A stretch of 64,000 nt of DNA. It comes from Sphingomonas sp. G-3-2-10 (GTDB lineage: Bacteria > Pseudomonadota > Alphaproteobacteria > Sphingomonadales > Sphingomonadaceae). The notes under the pieces were generated by a model that did no database searches, was not told where the DNA came from, and saw only the letters and a list, made by a program, of their open reading frames with translations. This document shows positions 43,636-52,412 of the stretch, one piece after another; the first letter of the stretch is position 1, and every line of letters starts with the position of its first letter. The translations under genes and the position numbers were made by a program. The stretch spans positions 1,612,001-1,676,000 of the forward strand of contig NZ_JABBFY010000001.1 of assembly GCF_012927115.1 (NCBI RefSeq). Direction: 5' to 3'.

Positions 43636-44151
43636 CTATCCGGCGAAGAAAGTCTCGCTGTGATCCCCCTTCGCAGCGCCGGTATAGTGGCCCGCGAGGA
43701 ACGGTGTCCCGAGCACGCCCTGGGACCAGTCTACCGATACGCCATCGTTGCGCAGCCAGTCGTACAGCATCGTCCGCGCCGCGATCCGCCACTCGCCGCC
43801 GCGCCGCTCGAACCGGTCGAGATAGCGCCCGCCCAGCACCATGTCGCGATGCTCGCCGCCCATATCGATCCGGTGATAGGAGGTGACGCGCGTTTCGCCC
43901 CTCGCCGTATCCGCCTCGATCATAATCAGGCTCTGCGCCAGTTCATGGGTCGTCACCGGGATCGCGTCCGAACCCGGCACAACGAAGGCGAGATACTCGG
44001 TAAAGCCGCCGGCGAAGATACCCAGATCGACCTGCGCATCGGGCCAATAAGCACCGGAGATCAGCCCGGCATCGCGCCGGTCCTCCCCCCTCGCGACCCG
44101 CGCCACGCAATCGCGAATCGCCTCGCGCGCGATCAGTTCGTCGAGGGTCAT
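43636..44151 (-). CDS. SnoaL-like (NTF2-fold) protein 2
   Basis: A 171-residue NTF2-fold protein (EAIRDCVARVARGEDRRDAG ... GGRYLDRFERRGGEWRIAAR ... SVDWSQGVLG). The GGRYLDRFERR strand is shared with SnoaL-like protein 3 (GGRYIDRFERREGVWRIADR), so the two are likely paralogues. It overlaps protein 3 by 4 bp (ATGA) and belongs to an operon with the two SDR genes. A catalytic role is not certain. Confidence 0.8.
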   Translation of the reverse strand: MTLDELIAREAIRDCVARVARGEDRRDAGLISGAYWPDAQVDLGIFAGGFTEYLAFVVPGSDAIPVTTHELAQSLIMIEADTARGETRVTSYHRIDMGGEHRDMVLGGRYLDRFERRGGEWRIAARTMLYDWLRNDGVSVDWSQGVLGTPFLAGHYTGAAKGDHSETFFAG

Positions 44152-44690
44152 GGCGTGTGCAACTCCCGGAGATTGGTCAGCGGACGGCGGTAGGAAAGGT
44201 CATCGGTACTGCGCGCAGGACCACCGTTCAGAGCGATCCCCGGCACGTCGGCAAAGGGGATTGGCATCGTCGGCGCCAGCCCGGACCATTCGATCACCGT
44301 CGTCCGATCCGCGATCCGCCACACGCCCTCGCGCCGTTCGAACCGGTCGATATAGCGCCCGCCCGCGATCCAGTTGCTCTCGTCGCGATTGCGCCCGACG
44401 AAGAGATAATAGGTCTCGCTATGCGCAGTGTCGCCGTCGACCTCGGCGCTATGGTTGAGCAGATTGTGGTGCGTCGCCACCTGCCCCGCCTCGTGCATCG
44501 GCACCGCCCAGTCGTAGCAATCCGCGGGACTGCCGACGAACGGCCCCGCCGCGATCACCGCATCGGCGTGAAAGGCGGACAGGAACAGGTCCCGGTCGAA
44601 CCTGTCCATCGCCCGCGCGAACCGGGTCAGGCAATCGCTGATGTCCTGCCGATCAAGCAGCGCGTCGATCCGCGCGTCACGTTCCGTCAT
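44148..44690 (-). CDS. SnoaL-like (NTF2-fold) protein 3
   Basis: A 180-residue NTF2-fold protein (ISDCLTRFARAMDRFDRDLF ... GGRYIDRFERREGVWRIADR). The pattern RFARAMDRFD with a later acidic/His-rich sheet (ATHHNLLNHS) is typical of SnoaL-like 4 proteins of steroid and aromatic catabolic clusters. Start ATG 44690 overlaps the SDR stop by 4 bp; an upstream frame extension is a shadow. It is coupled at both ends, so the SDR-SnoaL-SnoaL genes are one transcript. Confidence 0.8.
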   Translation of the reverse strand: MTERDARIDALLDRQDISDCLTRFARAMDRFDRDLFLSAFHADAVIAAGPFVGSPADCYDWAVPMHEAGQVATHHNLLNHSAEVDGDTAHSETYYLFVGRNRDESNWIAGGRYIDRFERREGVWRIADRTTVIEWSGLAPTMPIPFADVPGIALNGGPARSTDDLSYRRPLTNLRELHTP

Positions 44691-45619
44691 CCGCCGTTCC
44701 TCGCCATCGCGAAGCTCGCGCCAAGATGCTTCATGAACCCATGCGGCCCGCCCGCTTCGGTCGGCACCACCGGGAATACGAACGGCTCCGCCCCGCCCTC
44801 GATGTCCGCGATCCGCGCGCCGACATCGGCAATCGTCCACGCCCCCTGCCACGCGCCCTTGGTCTCGGCGAGATACGCCTTCGCGATCCGCCCGCCCAGC
44901 GCCACGAGCAGCTCGCCCGACAGAGTGCAGCTCTCATGCGACAGCCACCCCACCGCAGGCGCGACGAACTCCGGCCCCAGCGGCGGGAATTGCGAGGTGT
45001 CGACACCCTCCGACATCCGCGTCACCGCGCTCGGCACGATGCAGTTCGACTTCACCCCATGCGGCGCACCCTCGATCGCCGCGACATGCGACAGCCCGAT
45101 CAGCCCCGCCTTCGCCGCCGAGTAATTCGCCACTTCGTAATTGCCGTAGAGCCCGCCGATCGAGGTGGTCATCACGATCCGGCCATAGCCCGCCTTGCAC
45201 ATCGCGGCGAAGGCCGGCTGGAGCACATTGAAGCCCCCGACCAGATGCACGTCGAGCACCGAGCGGAAGATCTCCTCGCTCATCTCCGCCAGCGGCGCGC
45301 GGCGGACATTGCCGGCATTGTGGATCAGGATATCGACCCGTCCATAGGTATCGAGCGCGCTCTCGACGATCGCCTTCCCACCCGCCGAGGTCGCGACCGT
45401 ATCGCGGTTCGCAATCGCCTCGCCGCCCGCCGCCCTGATCGCCGCGACCACATCGCCCGCCGGATCCTCGGCAGTGCCGTCCCCGGCCATGCTGACGCCC
45501 AGATCGTTGACCACGACCTTTGCGCCCAGCCCGCCGAGCAGCTCGGCATAGGCCCGGCCGAGCCCGCGCCCGCCCCCGGTGATGACGGCCACCCGGCCAT
45601 CGAATCTCAGATCAGACAT
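44687..45619 (-). CDS. SDR of the multifunctional-protein (17-beta-HSD4-like) type
   Basis: A 310-residue SDR with TGGGRGLG (about 15-22), NNAG-like HNAGNV and the catalytic YSAAK (in ANYSAAKAGLIGLSHVAAIE). An extended C-terminal tail (AWTIADVGARIADIEGGAEP) is typical of bacterial homologues of the (3R)-hydroxyacyl-CoA dehydrogenase domain of peroxisomal multifunctional enzyme 2. A 3-hydroxyacyl-CoA or hydroxysteroid substrate would fit. It lies 15 bp after the preceding SDR gene and overlaps SnoaL-like gene 3. Confidence 0.88.
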   Translation of the reverse strand: MSDLRFDGRVAVITGGGRGLGRAYAELLGGLGAKVVVNDLGVSMAGDGTAEDPAGDVVAAIRAAGGEAIANRDTVATSAGGKAIVESALDTYGRVDILIHNAGNVRRAPLAEMSEEIFRSVLDVHLVGGFNVLQPAFAAMCKAGYGRIVMTTSIGGLYGNYEVANYSAAKAGLIGLSHVAAIEGAPHGVKSNCIVPSAVTRMSEGVDTSQFPPLGPEFVAPAVGWLSHESCTLSGELLVALGGRIAKAYLAETKGAWQGAWTIADVGARIADIEGGAEPFVFPVVPTEAGGPHGFMKHLGASFAMARNGG

Positions 45620-45634
45620 GCAGCTTCCTCATAT

Positions 45635-46495
45635 TCAAACCGGGGACCAGATCGGCGAACCGCGCTGTTCGCGCAGCGACGGGATCACCTTCCCGTCGAC
45701 ATCGGTGACGCCATATTCCTGCGCGAGTTCGGCGGTGATGAAGGTGCCGCCGCTGCGCGCCATCGCCTGGCGGTCGGCGGCCAGCGCGGCGATGACTCGG
45801 CCGGGAAATTCGGGTGAACAACCGACCAGCGGATTGGTCACCACGCTGGCCTTCATCGCCGGGTTGCGCGCGATGTTGCGCTCGGCGCGCTCGGTAAAGG
45901 TCAGCCCCTGCCATAGCGAGACCGAGGCCACGCCGTGCGGCTTCAGCTCGATCGCCATATCCCGCGCCATCCGGTCCACCGCCGACTTGGCCGTTCCGAA
46001 CACGGTGCCATAGGTATAGGTCACGCCGACATAGCCCGAGATCGCGACGATCAGCCCCGATCCCTGCGGCACCATGATCCGCGCGGCGTGCCAGGCGGCG
46101 GTGAAGTTCGATCGCACCCCGACATCCACCATTTCCCAGTTCGACAGCGGCTTTTCCCAGAAGCCGCCCGGCTCGGTCAGGTCCTCGGGCAGCGAGAAGG
46201 CATTGTTGACGAGGATATCGAGCCGCCCCTGCTCTACGCGCACCCGGTCGAACAGCGCGGCAACCTGATCGTCGTCGCCATGATCGACCTGAACCGCGAT
46301 TCCCCGGCCCCCGCGCGCATCGCACAAGGCCGCCGTCTCGCCGACGGTGCCGGGCAGCGGATGCTCGCCCGCGCTCACCGTTCGGCCGGTGACATAGACC
46401 GTCGCCCCTTCGCTCGCGAGCGCGAGGGCGATCCCCTTGCCGATACCGCGGCTGGCCCCGGTCACCACCGCGACCCGGCCCGAAAGCACGCCCAT
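45635..46495 (-). CDS. SDR-fold protein with Phe at the catalytic Tyr position
   Basis: A 286-residue SDR resembling the DHRS1 group. The nucleotide motif TGASRGIG (12-19) and NNAF are present, but the YxxxK motif reads F166-GTA-K170 (codon TTC). Tyr160 and Tyr162 lie just upstream (TYTYGTVFGTAK). The protein may be catalytically impaired, use another Tyr, or serve a non-redox role. It is the first gene of the minus-strand SDR/SnoaL operon; its upstream region (46496-46653) is shared with a divergent SDR gene and carries one copy of the TCGCC-GG-GGCGA motif. Confidence 0.85.
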   Translation of the reverse strand: MGVLSGRVAVVTGASRGIGKGIALALASEGATVYVTGRTVSAGEHPLPGTVGETAALCDARGGRGIAVQVDHGDDDQVAALFDRVRVEQGRLDILVNNAFSLPEDLTEPGGFWEKPLSNWEMVDVGVRSNFTAAWHAARIMVPQGSGLIVAISGYVGVTYTYGTVFGTAKSAVDRMARDMAIELKPHGVASVSLWQGLTFTERAERNIARNPAMKASVVTNPLVGCSPEFPGRVIAALAADRQAMARSGGTFITAELAQEYGVTDVDGKVIPSLREQRGSPIWSPV

Positions 46496-46563
46496 TCAGT
46501 CTCTCCTGTTCGCCGCCGATCCTATACGGACAAGCAGGGGCCAAGAAGTACGGCGCGAAGACA

Positions 46564-46575
46564 TCGCCGGGGCGG
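46564..46575. promoter_or_regulatory. Shared operator-like motif between divergent SDR genes
   Basis: TCGCCGGGGCGG, one mismatch to the TCGCC-GG-GGCGA palindrome, 68 bases from the start at 46495 and 78 bases from the start at 46654. Confidence 0.45.
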
Positions 46576-46653
46576 CATCGGCGGATTCCGGTTCCCTTGC
46601 GCGCGCGGGGCGATAAGGGATTGGTCCGGGCAAATTCGGAAGAGGAATCGGCG

Positions 46654-47427
46654 ATGCAGGTGGCGATCATCACGGGCGCGGGCAGCGGCATCGGCCTCGC
46701 CACGGCGAAGATGCTCCACGCCGCCGGCATGGCCATCGTCGGCATCGGCCGCGATCCCGCCAAGCTGGAAACGCTGGCGGCGGAGATCGCCGATCCGGAC
46801 AAGCTCGCCACCTTGTCGGTCGACGTGACCGAGGACGATGCCCCGGCTCGGATCGTGCAACTCGCGCTCGAACGGTTCGGGCGGATCGACTTCCTGATCA
46901 ACAATGCCGGCGCGGGCGCGCCCAAGCCGCTGCACGAGACCGACGACGCCATGCTCGACGGTTTCCTGAACCTGATGCTCCGCGCGCCCTTCCGCCTCAC
47001 TCGCGAAGCGATCGTCCATATGGGCGAAGGCTCGGGCATCGTGAACGTGACCTCGACCTTCGCGGTGATCGGCGGGCGGCGCGGCGGCGCCTATTCGGCG
47101 GCCAAGGGCGGCCTCACCTCACTGACCGAGCATATCGCCTGCGATTACGGGCCGAAAGGCATCCGCGCCAATTGCGTCGCACCCGGCGTGACGATGACGG
47201 ACATGGTCCGCGGCCGGATGACCGACGAAACCTTCCGCCGGATCAATATCGAGACCACCCCCTTCCCCCGCCTCGGCGAAGTCGAGGACATCGCCAGCAC
47301 CATCGCCTTCCTGTGCAGCCCCGGCGCGGGCTTCATCAACGGCCAGACGATCGTGGTCGATGGCGGCTGGACCTCGACGAAATACCTGTCCCCGCGTGCC
47401 CTCACGTCGAAATGGGTCGAGGAGTGA
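46654..47427 (+). CDS. Short-chain dehydrogenase/reductase
   Basis: A 257-residue classical SDR (MQVAIITGAGSGIGLATAKM, NNAGAG, YSAAKGG catalytic motif, C-terminal GQTIVVDGGW). The Arg at the end of strand 2 (IGRDPAK) is consistent with NADP use, though not proof. ATG 46654 follows GGAAGAGGAA; a longer frame starting at 46597 has weaker support. It is divergent from the minus-strand SDR/SnoaL operon and convergent with a MarR gene 4 bp downstream. Confidence 0.88.
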   Translation: MQVAIITGAGSGIGLATAKMLHAAGMAIVGIGRDPAKLETLAAEIADPDKLATLSVDVTEDDAPARIVQLALERFGRIDFLINNAGAGAPKPLHETDDAMLDGFLNLMLRAPFRLTREAIVHMGEGSGIVNVTSTFAVIGGRRGGAYSAAKGGLTSLTEHIACDYGPKGIRANCVAPGVTMTDMVRGRMTDETFRRINIETTPFPRLGEVEDIASTIAFLCSPGAGFINGQTIVVDGGWTSTKYLSPRALTSKWVEE

Positions 47428-47431
47428 TCCG

Positions 47432-47887
47432 CTAGGGGCAGCAGGAATCCTCGCAAATCCGCCGCAGCGTCTCGATCACCGCCTCGCGCTGGTCCTTCGG
47501 CACGCGCCGCGAAATCCGCGCTTCGTGCCGCCCGAACGCCGCCGTCACTTTCGTGTGCAGCGCTCGTCCCGGCTCCGACAGCGACAGCGCGATCGCCCTG
47601 CCCTTGCCCGGCACGCGCTCGACGATCCCCATCATCGTTAGCTTGTTGATCAGCGGCACCAGATTGGCCGGCTGCGCGCGCAGCGTCCGCCCGATATCGC
47701 TTTGCGTCACGCCGCTGTTCGCGCCGATCAGCAGCAGCAGCGAAGCCTCGCCCGGATTGAGCTCCAGCGGCGCCAGTTCCTCCGCCAGCGCATTCATCAC
47801 CGCAACCGAGGCACGACGAAGCTGGAAGCCGAGCATCGGCGCCAGCGGATCGGTGAGCGGGGATTTGAGCGGGACGGTAGCGTTCAC
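47432..47887 (-). CDS. MarR-family regulator
   Basis: A 151-residue winged-helix MarR-type regulator. LNPGEASLLLLIGANSGVTQ, the recognition helix near QPANLVPLINKLTMMGIVER, and the wing GKGRAIALSLSEPGR are clear. It is divergent from the secreted esterase gene with a 78-bp gap that also holds a TetR-type operator. The ligand is unknown; aromatic acids are common for this family. Confidence 0.87.
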   Translation of the reverse strand: MNATVPLKSPLTDPLAPMLGFQLRRASVAVMNALAEELAPLELNPGEASLLLLIGANSGVTQSDIGRTLRAQPANLVPLINKLTMMGIVERVPGKGRAIALSLSEPGRALHTKVTAAFGRHEARISRRVPKDQREAVIETLRRICEDSCCP

Positions 47888-47931
47888 CCCATCGGCTTAG
47901 CCCCCTTGCGCACGGTCCTCAAGCGCGTATG

Positions 47932-47954
47932 TTATGATACATAATATATCAAAA
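47932..47954. promoter_or_regulatory. TetR-type operator upstream of esterase gene
   Basis: TTATGATA-CATAATA-TATCAAAA. It matches the palindrome at 51137-51159 in 20 of 23 positions by eye. It lies 11 bases before the start codon of the esterase gene, next to its Shine-Dalgarno. Confidence 0.6.
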
Positions 47955-47965
47955 GGAGAGGATAG

Positions 47966-49042
47966 ATGCGCAACCGGATCATGCCGTTTCATCGTCTTGC
48001 GATAGCGATCGCCGCGACGGGGCTCGCCGCTCCCGCAATGGCCCAGACCGCCCCCGGCCCGATCGCCGCGGACGGCACCGTCACCGTCCGCGAATTCGCG
48101 CTCCCGCCCTCCATCTATATCAGCGAAGAGGCCCGCAAGGCGCTGCCCCGCACGCCCACCGAACCAGACGCGATGATGCGCACCATCCCGCCCGAACGGA
48201 TGGGCGCGGTGCGCAAGCAGGTGCCGCAGATCATGGCCGCCCGGCTCGATCCGCTGCGCGCCAGATACAAGGTCACGACCCGGGATGCCGAGATCGCCGG
48301 CATCCCCGCAGTCTATGCGACCCCCGCCGACATTCCGGCGGCGAACCGCAAGAAGATCCTGTTCAACCTGCCCGGCGGCGGCTTCGTAATGGGCGTGGCG
48401 GGCGGCACCGGCATGATGGAATCGATCCCGCTCGCTGGTCTCGCCAAGGTCGAGATCGTCAGCATCACCTATCGCCAGGGTCCGGAGCACGTGTATCCGG
48501 CCGCGACCGAGGATGTGGTAAAGGTCTATCGCGAACTGCTGAAGACCCATAAGCCCGAGGACATCGGCATGTTCGGCTGCTCGGCGGGCGGCCTGCTCAC
48601 CGCCGAAGCCATCGCGGCCTTCATCAAGGAAAAGCTGCCCCTGCCCGCCGCGATCGGCATCTTCTGCGCGTCGGCGGATGCCCGCTGGGGTGGCGACAGC
48701 CGCGCCTTCGCCCGCCCGTTTCAGGCGCTGCCGTCGCAGGATCGCGGTCTCGGCTATTTCACCGGCGCGGACCTGAACGATCCTCTGGTCTCGCCGGTGC
48801 TCTCGCCCGAAACGCTCCGGCGCTTCCCGCCGACCCTGTTGATCACCGCAACGCGCGCGATGGAAATGAGCGCCGCGGTCAATACCCATCGGGAGCTGGT
48901 CAAGGCCGGCGTCACCGCGGACCTTCATATGTGGGACGGCCTCGGCCACGCCTTTTTCTACGACGCCTCGCTGCCGGAATCGCGCGAAGCATTCGACGTG
49001 ATGACCCGCTTCTTCAGCAAGTATTTGAAGCTGAAACAATAA
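47966..49042 (+). CDS. Exported alpha/beta-fold esterase/lipase (HSL-like)
   Basis: A 358-residue hydrolase with a likely Sec signal peptide at 1-27 (MRNRIMPFHRLAIAIAATGL then AAPAMA-QT). The hormone-sensitive-lipase group is suggested by the oxyanion loop NLPGGGF and the nucleophile elbow GCSAGG. The catalytic Asp/His are near the C-terminus (GLGHAFFYD). AAAGGAGAGG precedes the ATG. It lies next to a type-B carboxylesterase gene (convergent, 3-bp gap), so two esterases flank each other. A TetR-type operator covers its promoter. Confidence 0.86.
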   Translation: MRNRIMPFHRLAIAIAATGLAAPAMAQTAPGPIAADGTVTVREFALPPSIYISEEARKALPRTPTEPDAMMRTIPPERMGAVRKQVPQIMAARLDPLRARYKVTTRDAEIAGIPAVYATPADIPAANRKKILFNLPGGGFVMGVAGGTGMMESIPLAGLAKVEIVSITYRQGPEHVYPAATEDVVKVYRELLKTHKPEDIGMFGCSAGGLLTAEAIAAFIKEKLPLPAAIGIFCASADARWGGDSRAFARPFQALPSQDRGLGYFTGADLNDPLVSPVLSPETLRRFPPTLLITATRAMEMSAAVNTHRELVKAGVTADLHMWDGLGHAFFYDASLPESREAFDVMTRFFSKYLKLKQ

Positions 49043-49045
49043 GGC

Positions 49046-50506
49046 TCAGGTCAATCCCGGCCCGGCATCGCGACCCGCCCAGGCGGCGAAGCGATCCGCG
49101 TCGGGATCGGCTTCGATTCGGTCTTCCAGATTGAAGATCATCACCGATCGTTCTCCGGCGCGATAGGCTGGCCACACCGGCCCCGGACTGCCGTCCCGGA
49201 CGAAATCGGCATAATGCTCGACCATCCGCCGGCCCAGCGCCGCGCGCTTGCCGCGCATCGCGCCGCCCCGGGCGAACGCTGCGCGCAGACCCCGCATCGG
49301 CCAGGTCAGCGTCAGGTCCAGCCCATGCGTCGCGCCCGCGATCGGGTGCGAATAATCGAAACGGTAGAACCAGGTCGGACTGTGCCGCGAATGGCTCTCG
49401 GCGAAATTGCGCGTCGGCATCGCGAACGCGAGATCGCTCGCCAGCGCGCGGCGGCCGATCTTCGTGCGCGGATAGGCGGCGAGGATGCGCGCGGCATGTT
49501 CGGAGCCCAATTGCGTGGTCAGGATGCGCTCCAGATCATCCCACTTGGTCGGCAGGATGTCGCCCGGCATCAACTCGAACAGGCGGATTTCCTCGCTGGT
49601 CGAACCGGCCAGCAACGGGATCAGCGGCGTGGCCTGCGCCTGCGCCGCCGCCAGCGTATCGGGCAGCAGGTCGCCGTCGAACCACGGTGCGGCGGCGATG
49701 CCGTTGGGGTTCTCCGCATCCACCTGGCCCTGCGCGACGAACAGATCGCGCAGGCTCATCGTCCGCAACCGTTCCAGCCCGCCCTGATTGAGATCGAGCA
49801 GTTCGGCATAGCGCCGCGCAATCCGCTGACTCTTGTCGCGGCTGTGGATCAGGCTCAGCGCCCCGCTTTGCAGGATCGCACCGTGGAACAGCGGCCATGC
49901 CCGCTCGCACAGCAACAGCAGCGAGACCGACATCGACCCCGCCGATTGCCCGCCAATCGTCACCCGCTTCGGATCGCCGCCGAACGCCGCGATATTGTCG
50001 CGCACCCATTCCAGCGCCGCGATCTGATCGCGCAGGCCAAGGTTCGACGGGATGTCGGGGAGTCCCAGCGCTTCGCCGAAATTGACGAAGCCGAGCACGC
50101 CGATCCGGTAGTTGATCGTGACGACGATCACGTCGCCATCGTGCGCCATCTGCGACCCGTCATAGGGATTGCCGCTGCCCGCGACGAACGCGCCGCCGTG
50201 AATCCAGACATATACGGGCTTGGCCCCAACGTCCGCCCCGCCTTCGGGCACATAGACGTTGAGATCGAGGCAATCCTCACCGAACTCAGGAGCCTCGACG
50301 CGCGCGCGTTTCGGATTGCTGCCGAACATCTGCGGGCATTGCGCACCGTGCGAAACCGCATCGCGCACGCCGCTCCACGGCTCGGGCGGAACCGGCGCCG
50401 CGAACCGCGCCTGCCGCGCATAGGGAATGCCCAGCCAGCGCCGCACGCCGCCGCTGATCGTGCCGCGTACCTTGCCCGCATTCGTGGCGACCGTCAGAGC
50501 GTCCAT
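49046..50506 (-). CDS. Type-B carboxylesterase
   Basis: A 486-residue carboxylesterase/acetylcholinesterase-fold enzyme. The oxyanion motif is WIHGGAFVAGSG, the nucleophile elbow GGQSAGSM, and EDCLDLNVYVPEG lies N-terminal. The catalytic His is in AGATHGLDLTL. No signal peptide is visible, so it is probably cytoplasmic. ATG 50506 follows GAGGGAGAGG. Upstream (50583-50594) is an exact copy of the TCGCC-GG-GGCGA motif, inside the end of the TetR gene. Ester cleavage fits uptake of an esterified substrate. Confidence 0.92.
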   Translation of the reverse strand: MDALTVATNAGKVRGTISGGVRRWLGIPYARQARFAAPVPPEPWSGVRDAVSHGAQCPQMFGSNPKRARVEAPEFGEDCLDLNVYVPEGGADVGAKPVYVWIHGGAFVAGSGNPYDGSQMAHDGDVIVVTINYRIGVLGFVNFGEALGLPDIPSNLGLRDQIAALEWVRDNIAAFGGDPKRVTIGGQSAGSMSVSLLLLCERAWPLFHGAILQSGALSLIHSRDKSQRIARRYAELLDLNQGGLERLRTMSLRDLFVAQGQVDAENPNGIAAAPWFDGDLLPDTLAAAQAQATPLIPLLAGSTSEEIRLFELMPGDILPTKWDDLERILTTQLGSEHAARILAAYPRTKIGRRALASDLAFAMPTRNFAESHSRHSPTWFYRFDYSHPIAGATHGLDLTLTWPMRGLRAAFARGGAMRGKRAALGRRMVEHYADFVRDGSPGPVWPAYRAGERSVMIFNLEDRIEADPDADRFAAWAGRDAGPGLT

Positions 50507-50568
50507 CTGCCTCTCCCTCGCGCGGGATTGCAGCGTCACCCGACTGTTATTGCAAGCAACAAGCGCCG

Positions 50569-51132
50569 CTATTCGACAGCCATCGCCGGGGCGACGACAA
50601 GGCGGTCCAGTATCACCGCCATCCGCGCGATTTCGACCGGCGGATCCTGTTGCAGCCACCATGCGAGAATCTCGACCGTGGCGCTGACGGCAAAGACCAC
50701 GCGAAGCTCGTCGGGCATCCACCCGCCGACCGCACCATGCCGTTCTGCGATGCGCTTCGCCTGTTCGGTGAATTCCTGCTTCAGCGTGGTCGCCGCCCCG
50801 CCTGTCAGCAGCGTCGACCAGAGCGCGCGATGCTCGGCGACATGCTCGAACAAGGTGACGCACGACTGGCGGTGATCCTCGGCGAACACGATCGGCACCG
50901 CGCGGGCGAGCAAGCTCGCGATCTCGTCCGCCGCCAGATCGTGGAGCAATGCTTCCTTGGACGGATAGTGGCGGAAGAAGGTGGCATAGCCGATCCCCGC
51001 CGCCTTGCTGATCTCGCGGATCGTGATCTGGTCGAACGGCCGCGTCTCGAGCAGCGACAACAGCGTGGCGAGCAGAGTCGCGCGGGTGCGCACCTGCCGG
51101 GCATCGGGTGTGGTTGACTGGGGGTCGTTCAT
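50569..51132 (-). CDS. TetR-family regulator
   Basis: A 187-residue TetR-type repressor with the helix-turn-helix QITIREISKAAGIGYATFFR followed by HYPSKEALLHDLA. ATG 51132 gives MNDPQSTTPD; the frame opens 15 bases earlier inside a palindrome. It is divergent from a P450 gene, and the palindrome at 51137-51159 lies between them. The same palindrome lies before the esterase gene at 47966, so this protein is the best candidate for controlling both. It is followed 62 bp downstream by the carboxylesterase gene. Confidence 0.88.
   Translation of the reverse strand: MNDPQSTTPDARQVRTRATLLATLLSLLETRPFDQITIREISKAAGIGYATFFRHYPSKEALLHDLAADEIASLLARAVPIVFAEDHRQSCVTLFEHVAEHRALWSTLLTGGAATTLKQEFTEQAKRIAERHGAVGGWMPDELRVVFAVSATVEILAWWLQQDPPVEIARMAVILDRLVVAPAMAVE
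50583..50594. promoter_or_regulatory. Shared operator-like motif upstream of carboxylesterase gene
   Basis: TCGCC-GG-GGCGA, exact, 76 bases upstream of the carboxylesterase start at 50506. It lies inside the 3' end of the TetR gene, so selection on the DNA site would be constrained by coding. Confidence 0.4.
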
Positions 51133-51136
51133 GGAC

Positions 51137-51159
51137 TTATGATACACAGTATATCATAA
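51137..51159. promoter_or_regulatory. TetR operator between TetR and P450 genes
   Basis: A perfect 8-base inverted repeat TTATGATA-N7-TATCATAA, 4 bases from the TetR start codon and 13 bases from the P450 start. It is the expected place for an autoregulated divergent promoter. A near-identical site lies at 47932. Confidence 0.7.
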
Positions 51160-51172
51160 AAGGAGAGTCTCC

Positions 51173-52375
51173 GTGGCGACGATCATCGAGGAACAAGGTT
51201 CGGGCAGCAGCTTCGACGCGAACCGCGACGACCGCAAGACCGCCGCCATCGTCGCCGCGCGGGCAAAGCCCGATCAGGGGCGTCAGGTGAAGAGTTTCCG
51301 GCAGGCGCGCGAGGTGCTGCGCAGCCCGGTAATGAAGCAGGCCGGCGGCGGCGCGGAATATTTCGACATCAGCGATCCCGAGCGAGCGCCGGTGTTCTTC
51401 CTCGACGGCGCCGATCACAAGAAGAAGCGCGCGACCATCGCCCGCTTCTTCGCGCCACGCACCATCACCACCCGCTACAATCTGATCATGGACCGGGTGA
51501 TCGCGGAGCAACTCGACGCCTTCCGCAGCGCGGGCACCGCCCGGCTGGATGCGATGAGCTTCGATCTCGCCGTGGCCGTCGCCGCCGACATCGTCGGGCT
51601 GACCGTCACCGATCGCAAGAAGATGGCAAAGCGGCTCAATTTGTCGCTTTCCAGCGCCTTCTTCCCGCGAAATCGCCCGATCGCGCGGCTGATCGTCCAG
51701 GCCAAGAAGCTCTATAATTCGATCGATTTCTTCTACAACGACGTGAAGCCCGCGATCAGGGCGCGCACTGCCGAGCCGCAGGACGATCTCCTCTCGCACC
51801 TCATCAAGGTCGGCTGTTCGGACAAGGCGATCCTGATGGAGTGCATGACCTACGCCGCCGCCGGCATGGTCACCACGCGCGAGTTCATCGTGATGGCAGC
51901 GTGGCACATGTTCGACAATCCGGCGCTCCGCGAACGGTTCATGGCCGGCGAGCAGGACGATCAGTTCGCGATCCTGCTGGAGATCCTCCGCCTCGAACCG
52001 ATCGCCGCCTTCCTCTATCGCAGCGCCCCGCCCGAGGCCGAAGTACCCGAAACGATCGGCGCGTCGGAGAGTGGCGTCTATGCGCTGTGCCTGCGCGACG
52101 CGAACCTCGACGAGAGCGTGGTCGGCGGCTGCCCCCATGCGCTCGATCCCGATCGCGCGGCGAAGATGAAGGCCAACGGCTCGTTCCTCAGCTTCGGCGA
52201 CGGCCCGCATCACTGCCCCGGCTGGCAGGTCGCGCTTCACGAAGCACGCGCGTTCCTCGATGCGCTGTTCAAGGTCCCCGGCATCCGGCTTGATCGCGCC
52301 CCCGATATCGGCTGGTCGGATATGCTGCAAAGCTATGAGCTGCGGAATGCGGTGGTAAGCTGCGACCGCGAGTAG
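51173..52375 (+). CDS. Cytochrome P450
   Basis: A 400-residue soluble P450. The I-helix oxygen motif is AGMVTT, the ExxR motif is EILR, and the haem ligand is Cys348 in FGDGPHHCPGW. It hydroxylates a substrate with electrons from a ferredoxin and reductase not encoded here. It starts with GTG 51173 after AAGGAGAGTC. It is divergent from the TetR gene through a perfect palindromic operator and is followed 37 bp later by a carboxymuconolactone-decarboxylase-like gene. Confidence 0.92.
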   Translation: MATIIEEQGSGSSFDANRDDRKTAAIVAARAKPDQGRQVKSFRQAREVLRSPVMKQAGGGAEYFDISDPERAPVFFLDGADHKKKRATIARFFAPRTITTRYNLIMDRVIAEQLDAFRSAGTARLDAMSFDLAVAVAADIVGLTVTDRKKMAKRLNLSLSSAFFPRNRPIARLIVQAKKLYNSIDFFYNDVKPAIRARTAEPQDDLLSHLIKVGCSDKAILMECMTYAAAGMVTTREFIVMAAWHMFDNPALRERFMAGEQDDQFAILLEILRLEPIAAFLYRSAPPEAEVPETIGASESGVYALCLRDANLDESVVGGCPHALDPDRAAKMKANGSFLSFGDGPHHCPGWQVALHEARAFLDALFKVPGIRLDRAPDIGWSDMLQSYELRNAVVSCDRE

Positions 52376-52412
52376 GGTCCCCTGCCCGCGCGGCGATGCC
52401 GGGGAGAGGTGC

